Assembly (NCBI GenBank): GCA_036498265.1
Contig: DASYFT010000030.1
Span: 1 to 64,000 of the forward strand
Source: Palsa-744 sp036498265
GTDB taxonomy: Bacteria > Actinomycetota > Thermoleophilia > Solirubrobacterales > Solirubrobacteraceae
DNA length: 64,000 bases
Direction: 5' to 3'
The position numbers and the translations under genes are program-made. Below the pieces are notes generated by a model. The model made no database searches. It saw only the letters and a list, made by a program, of their open reading frames with translations, and had not been told where the DNA came from. This document shows positions 7,709 through 13,554 of this stretch, in pieces. Position 1 is the first letter of the stretch, and every line of letters starts with the position of its first letter.

Positions 7709-9118
7709 ATGCCCGCGGCACGCACACGCACCGGCTGGACGCTGGGACTCGTCTCGGCCGTCCTGTTCATGGTCACGCTCGACAACCTCGTCGTGACCAC
7801 CGCTCTTCCTCGCATCCGCGTCGACCTGGGCGCCACGCTCGGGGGACTCGAGTGGATAGTCAACGCATACACACTGACCTTCGCCGTGCTGCTGATGACC
7901 GGCGCCGCGCTGGGCGATCGCTTCGGGCGGCGCCGAATGCTGGCGATCGGCCTGAGCATCTTCACGGCCGCCTCGGCGGCGGCCGCCGTCGCCCCCACCA
8001 CCAGCGCGCTGATAGCCGCCCGCGCGGTTCAGGGCGCAGGTGGCGCACTCGTGCTGCCTCTGACCCTGACGCTGCTCTCGGAGGCGTTTCCCGCCGGCAG
8101 GCGCGGCGTCGCGCTGGGGATCTGGTCGGGCGTCAGCGGCCTCGGCGTGGCGCTCGGCCCCGTCATCGGCGGCGCCGTCGTCAGCGGCATCTCCTGGCAG
8201 TGGATCTTCTGGATAAACGTCCCGATCGGGCTCGTGGTCGTGCCGCTCGCCCTCGCAAGGCTGACCGAGAGCCGGGGCGCCAACGGCCACCTCGACCTGC
8301 GCGGGGTGACGCTCGCCAGCGGCGGGCTGCTCGGCGTCGTCTATGCGCTGGTTCGTGGCAACTCGCTCGGGTGGACGAGCACCACGGTCCTCGTCGCGGG
8401 CGCCCTCGGGGTCGGCCTGCTGTCGACGTTCGTGGCCTGGGAGCGGCGGAGCAGTGCCCCGATGCTGCCGATGCGGTTCTTCCGCAGCCGCGCCTTCTCC
8501 GCGACCAACGCAGTCTCGCTGGGGATGTACTTCGGGATGTTCGGTGCGATCTTCCTGCTCGCCCAGTTCTTCCAGACCGCCCAGGGATACTCGCCTCTGC
8601 AGGCCGGCCTTCGTACCCTGCCCTGGACCGCGATGCCGATATTCGTAGCGCCCGTGGCGGGCCTCCTGTCGGATCGCATAGGGAGCCGGCCGCTCATGTT
8701 CGCCGGCCTCTCGCTCCAGGCAGGCGCGCTCGCCTGGCTCGCCACGGAGCTCAGCCCCACCGTCGCCTATGGCGCGGTGATCGTGCCGTTCATGCTCGCC
8801 GGCGCAGGCATGGCTCTGGTGTTCGCCCCTTCCGCCAACGCCGTGCTCGGAGCCGTGCGCGCGGAGGAGGCGGGACAGGCCTCGGGAGCGACCAACGCGA
8901 TCCGCGAGATCGGCGGCGTGCTCGGCATCGCCGTGCTCGCGTCGGTGTTCAGCGGCGCGGGCGGATATGCCACGCCGCAGGCCTTCGTGAGCGGGCTGAC
9001 ACCGGCGGTGTTCGTCGCCGCAGCCGTCCTCGCGCTCGCTGCGATCGCAGCGCTCGCCGTGCCAGGCCTGCGCCGCGCCCCCTCCGCACCGCTGCAGGTC
9101 GCCGGCACCCCCGCATGA
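7709..9118 (+). CDS. MFS drug exporter, DHA2 (EmrB/QacA-like, 14-TM) family
   Basis: A 469-aa polytopic inner-membrane protein starting at ATG 7709 behind AGGAG (7696-7700, 8-base spacer). Motifs of the DHA2 family are visible: FMVTLDNLVVTTALPRI in TM1, GDRFGRRRML as motif A between TM2 and TM3, and the antiporter motif C region GVSGLGVALGPVIGGAVV. About 14 hydrophobic segments can be counted. It is expected to export drugs or small hydrophobic molecules using the proton gradient. It lies directly after tetR, with a shared operator-like site between the genes, so export is likely induced when the repressor binds its ligand. An earlier in-frame ATG at 7668 lacks a ribosome site. Confidence 0.93.
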   Translation: MPAARTRTGWTLGLVSAVLFMVTLDNLVVTTALPRIRVDLGATLGGLEWIVNAYTLTFAVLLMTGAALGDRFGRRRMLAIGLSIFTAASAAAAVAPTTSALIAARAVQGAGGALVLPLTLTLLSEAFPAGRRGVALGIWSGVSGLGVALGPVIGGAVVSGISWQWIFWINVPIGLVVVPLALARLTESRGANGHLDLRGVTLASGGLLGVVYALVRGNSLGWTSTTVLVAGALGVGLLSTFVAWERRSSAPMLPMRFFRSRAFSATNAVSLGMYFGMFGAIFLLAQFFQTAQGYSPLQAGLRTLPWTAMPIFVAPVAGLLSDRIGSRPLMFAGLSLQAGALAWLATELSPTVAYGAVIVPFMLAGAGMALVFAPSANAVLGAVRAEEAGQASGATNAIREIGGVLGIAVLASVFSGAGGYATPQAFVSGLTPAVFVAAAVLALAAIAALAVPGLRRAPSAPLQVAGTPA

Positions 9119-9130
9119 GAACCCGTGTGT

Positions 9131-9164
9131 CGAGGCCCGCGCGATCAGCGGCGCGCGGGCCTCG
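9131..9164 (+). terminator. GC-rich hairpin after the MFS gene
   Basis: A perfect 12-bp stem (9131-9142 with 9153-9164, CGAGGCCCGCGC and its complement) with a 10-base loop starts 12 bases after the exporter stop. No U-tract follows, which is common for actinobacterial terminators. Confidence 0.55.
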
Positions 9165-9211
9165 CAGGGCCTCTCGGCCCGGCTGATGGCTCACGTACGA
9201 TGTACTCGCCG

Positions 9212-9793
9212 ATGGGGCGCACATACGAGCACATCACACCGCAACTCCGCGAGTGGGTTGAGCGCCAGTCGCTGTTCTTCGTAGCGACCGCCCCACTGGC
9301 GGCAGACGGCCACGTGAACGTGTCGCCCAAGGGACCGATCGGATCGCTGCGGTTCCTCGGCCCGATGCGCATGGCCTATCTCGACGTGATCGGCAGCGGC
9401 GCGGAGACGATCGCGCACATTCGCGAGAACGGGCGGATCGTGATCATGATGTGCGCCTTCGAAGGGCCCCCGCGGATAGTCCGCTTCCATGGACGCGGGG
9501 AGGTGGTGCCCTCGTCAGATAGGCGCTTCGAGACGCTGCTCGGCGAGGCTGCGTTCGAGGACCCTTCGCTGCCCCCGGCCCGGCGCGCGGTGATCGACGT
9601 CGAGGTGACACGGGTCGCCGACTCGTGCGGGTACGGGGTACCGCTCATGACGTTCGAGGGGCTGCGCGAGCATCACGCCCTGTCGACCGGCAAGAAGCTC
9701 CGAACCATGGGCGCCGACGGCTACGCGCGCTATCTCGCCGACCACAACCCCGCGAGCATCGACGGGCTCCCGGCGCTCGACGCCGTCGAGTAG
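9212..9793 (+). CDS. Pyridoxamine 5'-phosphate oxidase family (flavin-binding split barrel) protein
   Basis: A 193-aa protein; ATG 9200 (four residues earlier) is equally possible, and neither start has a clear ribosome site. The PNPOx-like split barrel is recognisable from FFVATAPLAADGHVNVSPKGP, the LGPMRMAYLDVIGSGAETIAHIRENGRIVIMMCAFEGPPRIVRFHGRG core, and SCGYGVPLMTF near the C-terminus. Members bind FMN or F420 and act as oxidases or reductases on diverse substrates; this subgroup is not vitamin-B6 pdxH and its substrate is unknown. It stands alone between the MFS hairpin and the convergent DUF3618 gene. Confidence 0.85.
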   Translation: MGRTYEHITPQLREWVERQSLFFVATAPLAADGHVNVSPKGPIGSLRFLGPMRMAYLDVIGSGAETIAHIRENGRIVIMMCAFEGPPRIVRFHGRGEVVPSSDRRFETLLGEAAFEDPSLPPARRAVIDVEVTRVADSCGYGVPLMTFEGLREHHALSTGKKLRTMGADGYARYLADHNPASIDGLPALDAVE

Positions 9794-9828
9794 CGCGCGG
9801 CGCCGCCGCGCGCTACTGTCGTCGGCGG

Positions 9829-10395
9829 CTAGGACGCCGAGGCTGCCTCCCCGACCTGGCCGGCGGATTCCGCAGCCTGTTCGGAGAGCTCCTGCCCATG
9901 GGCCTTGCCACTCTCCTTGGCAGCTTGCCCGACCTCCGACGCCGCCTGCTGGATCTTCTCGCTCGCGGCCTGCGCCGTCTCCTGCGCGACCTGCTTGCCC
10001 TGCTCGAGCGCCTCCTCGCCGGTATGCCTGGCCTGCTGCTTGAACTCGTCGGCGACGGATCCGATGCGTTCGTCCTCCACACGCGTACTCGGGACCAGCA
10101 TGCCCGCGAGAAAGCCAACGGCCGCAGCGCCGACGGCGAGCCCGAGCGGGTTCTCCTGCACGACACCGGCGGCGCGCATCGCGCCCTGCTTCACTTCGCC
10201 GGCATCGGGTGTGGCCTCCGACACACGGTCGCCGGCACCTGTGATCCTTGCGCGTAGGGAGTCGACCTTGTCGGAGACGGCCTCCTTGGTCCTTCCCGGC
10301 ACGTCGGCTTTGTAGCCGAGGGCGTCGACCGTCTCGCCCATGTGCTCGCGCGTCTGCTCTATCTGCTCTCTGATGACAGCTGGGTCTTGGCCCAT
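9829..10395 (-). CDS. DUF3618 domain-containing membrane-associated protein
   Basis: A 188-aa protein. The N-terminal DUF3618 segment (about residues 5-45: VIREQIEQTREHMGETVDALGYK) is followed by a hydrophobic stretch around residues 83-100 (LGLAVGAAAVGFLAGMLV) and a long amphipathic, Gln/Ala/Glu-rich helical tail. It is the last gene of a three-gene minus-strand operon. Its start lies 37 bases inside the preceding holin-family gene, so the two are translationally coupled. DUF3618, holin-III and YqjD-like proteins commonly occur together in actinobacterial envelope or stress operons. The molecular role is unknown. Confidence 0.85.
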   Translation of the reverse strand: MGQDPAVIREQIEQTREHMGETVDALGYKADVPGRTKEAVSDKVDSLRARITGAGDRVSEATPDAGEVKQGAMRAAGVVQENPLGLAVGAAAVGFLAGMLVPSTRVEDERIGSVADEFKQQARHTGEEALEQGKQVAQETAQAASEKIQQAASEVGQAAKESGKAHGQELSEQAAESAGQVGEAASAS

Positions 10396-10778
10396 TGGAC
10401 ATCCTCCTTCAGGGTTTCAGCGGTTTGCTCCGGTACGGGTGGACTGGCCTCGGCGACCCTGTCCCTACCGGTGAGTGCCAGCACGGCGGCAACTGCGCCG
10501 TAGACGACGGTCACGATCAGCGCTGCAAGCCACACTTCCATGCCCGTCGCAAGCGCGGCGACGAGACACGTGGTGAGCGATCCGAGGGCCAGGAACGCGG
10601 CGATGCCGGCAGCACCGAACATTCCGATGCCGACGCCCGCACGCTTGCCCTTCTCGCGCATCTCTGCCTGAGCGAGCTGAAGCTCCTGGCGGACGAGCGT
10701 CGAGAGATCCTCAGAGAGTTGCTTGACGACGTTGCCGACAGGCTGCTCGCGGAGGGTGTCGTTCTCACGCGCAGACAT
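10359..10778 (-). CDS. Phage-holin-family (actinobacterial holin superfamily III, YqjE-like) membrane protein
   Basis: A 139-aa protein from ATG 10776-10778. An N-terminal amphipathic helix (VKQLSEDLSTLVRQELQLAQAEMREKGKRAG) precedes two membrane helices (GMFGAAGIAAFLALGSLTTCLVAALAT and VWLAALIVTVVYGAVAAVLALTG), as in PF07332. The name reflects structural similarity; chromosomal copies in operons of this kind are not lytic genes. It starts 2 bases after the upstream 201-aa gene and overlaps the downstream DUF3618 gene by 37 bases, indicating tight co-translation. Its C-terminal segment (VQWAKTQLSSESR) is read in the overlap. Confidence 0.85.
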   Translation of the reverse strand: MSARENDTLREQPVGNVVKQLSEDLSTLVRQELQLAQAEMREKGKRAGVGIGMFGAAGIAAFLALGSLTTCLVAALATGMEVWLAALIVTVVYGAVAAVLALTGRDRVAEASPPVPEQTAETLKEDVQWAKTQLSSESR

Positions 10779-10780
10779 CG

Positions 10781-11386
10781 CTACGCCACCGCCTGCTCGT
10801 GGCCTTCGCGTGTGAGCCCAGGCCGGGAGCCACCTGGGACGCCGGCCCGGACTCCCTGCTCGGACGCCGGATAGACGCCGGCCGGTCGCGAGACCGTGAG
10901 ACCTTGGTAGCGGTCCCGGCTCGAGGCCTTGAGGAACCGGGAGGCGAGGAAGCCGAGCGCGAGCCCCCCTACCCCCACAGCCCATGGCTGCCGGCGGCCG
11001 AGACGCTCAGCGTCGGCCAGCATGGCGTTGGAGTCCTTCTCGTCCAGGTAGTGACCTGCACGCTCCGCGTAGTCCGCGAGCCGCTCAGCCGCGCTCGCCG
11101 GCCCGTCCTTGCCCTGCTCGCGAAGCGATTCGGCGACCGACCGGAGATCCGACGCCTGACTGTTGATCTGCTCGCCCACTCGAGACGTTCGCTCATCGAG
11201 CCCTTGGCGCACGCGATCCTGCACCTGGCCGGCCGCCTGCTCGACCTTCTGCTCCGCCTGCTGAGCCGTGCTCTGCAACTTCTGCTGGGTCCCTTCACCA
11301 GTCGCGCCGGTCTGCGCGCCGGCAGTCGCCGGGGCCCTCGCTGTTTCTCTGGACGCCCCTGGGTCGGGCGTGCCGGTTGCGTTCAT
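10781..11386 (-). CDS. Amphipathic membrane-anchored protein, YqjD/ElaB-like layout
   Basis: A 201-aa protein with GGAGAG upstream of ATG 11384-11386. It has a low-complexity N-terminus, a long Gln/Glu-rich amphipathic helix (about residues 35-125: QQKLQSTAQQAEQKVEQAAGQ onward), one C-terminal hydrophobic segment (PWAVGVGGLALGFLASRFL), and a Pro/Gly tail. This layout resembles the ribosome- or membrane-associated YqjD/ElaB stress proteins, but I cannot claim homology. It is the first gene of the operon with the holin-family and DUF3618 genes, and is probably a stress or envelope factor. Confidence 0.75.
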   Translation of the reverse strand: MNATGTPDPGASRETARAPATAGAQTGATGEGTQQKLQSTAQQAEQKVEQAAGQVQDRVRQGLDERTSRVGEQINSQASDLRSVAESLREQGKDGPASAAERLADYAERAGHYLDEKDSNAMLADAERLGRRQPWAVGVGGLALGFLASRFLKASSRDRYQGLTVSRPAGVYPASEQGVRAGVPGGSRPGLTREGHEQAVA

Positions 11387-11400
11387 GAGTCTCTCCTTTT

Positions 11401-11646
11401 TCAGTGTCTGTTCGCCGGCACCCGCGCGAGAGCGCGGGACCGGCTGGTGCCTGTGAGCACGGCTCGTACGGCCGCCGTATTCGTTCGCGAAGGCCTCACG
11501 GCGCGAGTTGCTCGCACGAGAGGGCTCTCACGCGGGATGCCGCCGAGTCGCAGCAGCGCCGCTCGCGTTGCCATCAGCCGGCGATCCAGAGATCTGCCGC
11601 CAAGCCGCCGTGCGCCCGCGAGGGGGCGAACACCAGAAGTACGCAT
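11401..11646 (-). CDS. Possible small basic protein (low confidence)
   Basis: An 81-codon frame with GGAGG four bases before ATG 11644-11646, ending 14 bases upstream of the envelope operon's first gene on the same strand. The product is Arg/Ala-rich with no recognisable motif and no membrane helix. The good ribosome site and the operon-like position are the only support; it may be chance. Confidence 0.25.
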   Translation of the reverse strand: MRTSGVRPLAGARRLGGRSLDRRLMATRAALLRLGGIPRESPLVRATRAVRPSRTNTAAVRAVLTGTSRSRALARVPANRH

Positions 11647-11865
11647 ACGTCCTCCATCAAAGTCTCCCGGGAATGAGCCACCCGCGACCGTGAGAGGAGT
11701 CGTTGCGTTTGGCGACGGCCCATCGGCCGTCTGACAGAGGATGCCCGTCCGACGCCAACGACAAACCTTCGGGGGCGGACGAGCGGGCGCGAAGGAGCGC
11801 CCGCGTGGTGCCGACACCGACCGGCAGAGGTAACGGCCGTCTCCTTTGAGGGTAAGGATCGATAC
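11647..11865. other. Intergenic region between envelope operon and lipoprotein gene
   Basis: Together with the doubtful frame at 11401-11646, this fills the 479 bases between 11387 and 11865. I see no convincing gene, tRNA or repeat. Promoters for the two divergent units must lie here, but no strong -35/-10 pair stands out. Confidence 0.4.
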
Positions 11866-12210
11866 GTGCGCTGGGTGGCGTCACTGACCCTTGCGTTGCT
11901 GCTCTGCGGTTGCGGCAGCGCCAAGCCCACGCCGAAGCCCGGCACGACAGCCATCCCGGACGGCCTGCCCAGTCTCGCCGTCAAGTGTCGTGAAACCGAA
12001 CCGGCTCTCACCGCGAACGTCAACGCCGCGCTGGCCGACCTCAGCCGGCACGGACTGCATGGCTCGAAGCCGGAACTGACACTCGCTCTCGAAGAGCTTC
12101 TCAACTACGCCGCCACGCACGGGCAGGCACAGCCGAGCTGCCCCACGTTGCTCCGTGCGTTCCTTGACACGCTCGAGCGCAGGCCACCGCCGAAGGCCCC
12201 GAAACGGTGA
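11866..12210 (+). CDS. Small lipoprotein of unknown function
   Basis: A 114-aa protein starting at GTG 11866, with AAGGA about 8 bases upstream. The N-terminus is a lipoprotein signal: MRWVASLTLALLLCGCGSAK, with lipidation probably at the Cys of LCGC. The mature part contains two further cysteines (VKCRETEP and SCPTLL) and mostly helical sequence, ending in a basic Pro/Lys tail. It should be anchored to the outer face of the cytoplasmic membrane. No domain is recognised. A truncated RibD/DHFR-like fragment follows directly. Confidence 0.7.
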   Translation: MRWVASLTLALLLCGCGSAKPTPKPGTTAIPDGLPSLAVKCRETEPALTANVNAALADLSRHGLHGSKPELTLALEELLNYAATHGQAQPSCPTLLRAFLDTLERRPPPKAPKR

Positions 12211-12219
12211 GCGCCGGCA

Positions 12220-12366
12220 GTGGCCATGCTCGTGCGCGCGATGCTCGCCGACGGCCTCGTGGACGAGCTTCACCTGTTCACCTACCCGCTGGCGTTCGGC
12301 GCCGGGCCCAGGCTGTTCGAAGGTGGCCTCAAAGCCAACTTCACCGGGCCGGTAATGGTCTCAGCG
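12220..12366 (+). pseudogene. RibD C-terminal / dihydrofolate reductase-like fragment
   Basis: From GTG 12220 the frame reads AMLVRAMLADGLVDELHLF, then YPLAFGAGPRLFEGG. This matches the C-terminal part of RibD/DHFR-like reductases, where the usual pattern is LVQ.L...LVDEL.L...PV.LG.G.RLF. Everything N-terminal to it is missing (a stop lies immediately upstream), and the frame then runs antisense into the diguanylate cyclase gene. It looks like the surviving 3' end of a deleted gene; about 45 residues are recognisable. Confidence 0.6.
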
Positions 12367-13401
12367 CACCATCTCGGACGCTCGTGTGACGCGTCCCTTG
12401 CCCTGGCGCTTGGCGCGCAGCAGGGCCTCGTCGCAGGCCTCGAGCAGTGCGTCGGTGCTCATCGGCGGCTGCCACTGCGCGACGCCGATCGATGCGGAGA
12501 CGCCGCTGCCGATCTCCTCCAGGTACGAGAGCAAGCTGAGCCGCTCGAGCGCTCGCGAGGCGGCCGCGGCCGCGCTCTCGAGGTCGGCGTTCGGCAGGAT
12601 CACCACGAACTCGTCGCCGCCGTAGCGGGCGACGCGGTCGAAGGCCCTGAACTCGCCCACGAGCGCGTCGACGACGGCTCGCAGCATCGCGTCGCCGGCC
12701 TGGTGGCCGTAGCGGTCGTTCACGAGCTTGAAGTTGTCGAGGTCGATCAGCATGCACGACAGGGGCCCACCGGTCCTCATCGCGCGGCCGATCTCCTCGT
12801 CGAGGCGCCGACGCATGGCGCGGTGGTTCATGCAGCCGCTGACCGGGTCGGTGCCGGCCTCGGCGCGTGCGCGCACGAGGGCGAGTCCCGTTGCGGCCTG
12901 GTCCACCAGCGTGCTCGCCAGCTCGATCGCGTTCGACTGGAACTGCTCGGAGAGCCGGCGCACCAGCATCACCACCGCAGCCACCTCGCCACGATCAGCC
13001 AGCGGAAGCAGCAGCGCGCCGCTCGTCGCCCCCGTCTGCGCGAGTCGTGGAACGCTCGCCTGCAGCTCCTCCGTTGCGGCTGCGAGGAAGCTCCGGCCCG
13101 TGCGCGCGACCCAGCTGACCCCCGGCGGACGCTCGGCCCGCGGCACCAGGTAGCTCAGGCGACCATCCGCCTCGAGCAGGTAGACGGCTACCAGGTCGTC
13201 GTCTTCGCCTGGACCGGCGAGGCGATGGATGTGAACCTCTTCGGCCCCCGGCACGCGCATCAGCTCGCCGGCGAGCGCGCGGAAGATCGCCTCTGTGTCC
13301 GCGGCCCCGTCGGTGAGCGCGGTCAGCCGCCGGATTCCTTCCAGCAGACGCTCCACGTCATCAGACGACGCTGAGGTATCCGTACCCATCGCGACATCCA
13401 T
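12361..13401 (-). CDS. Diguanylate cyclase with GAF-like sensor domain
   Basis: A 346-aa cytoplasmic protein predicted to make cyclic di-GMP from two GTP. A GAF-like sensor domain (about residues 20-175) is followed by a GGDEF domain (about 180-340). The active loop YGGDEFVV is intact, with a preceding DLDNFKLVNDRYGHQAGD nucleotide-binding segment. An RxxD inhibitory I-site (RAFD) lies exactly five residues before GGDEF, so product feedback inhibition is expected. There is no membrane helix, so the signal is intracellular. It is the only c-di-GMP enzyme in the window, and a candidate c-di-GMP riboswitch lies at about 47.45 kb. ATG 13389 is an alternative start. Confidence 0.93.
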   Translation of the reverse strand: MDVAMGTDTSASSDDVERLLEGIRRLTALTDGAADTEAIFRALAGELMRVPGAEEVHIHRLAGPGEDDDLVAVYLLEADGRLSYLVPRAERPPGVSWVARTGRSFLAAATEELQASVPRLAQTGATSGALLLPLADRGEVAAVVMLVRRLSEQFQSNAIELASTLVDQAATGLALVRARAEAGTDPVSGCMNHRAMRRRLDEEIGRAMRTGGPLSCMLIDLDNFKLVNDRYGHQAGDAMLRAVVDALVGEFRAFDRVARYGGDEFVVILPNADLESAAAAASRALERLSLLSYLEEIGSGVSASIGVAQWQPPMSTDALLEACDEALLRAKRQGKGRVTRASEMVR

Positions 13402-13554
13402 GGCGTCAAATCTAGGGCATGGAGACGCCGATGGCCAGCCTTTCGCATCCGCAGCAGCACAGCTTGCCCAGCGTGCCGCTCGGCGAAAGGCGCGGTTGGG
13501 CCGCCGGGCGGCGCGAGGGGGGCGGCAGCGCCGGCCGTCCCCCTCGTCGCACGC

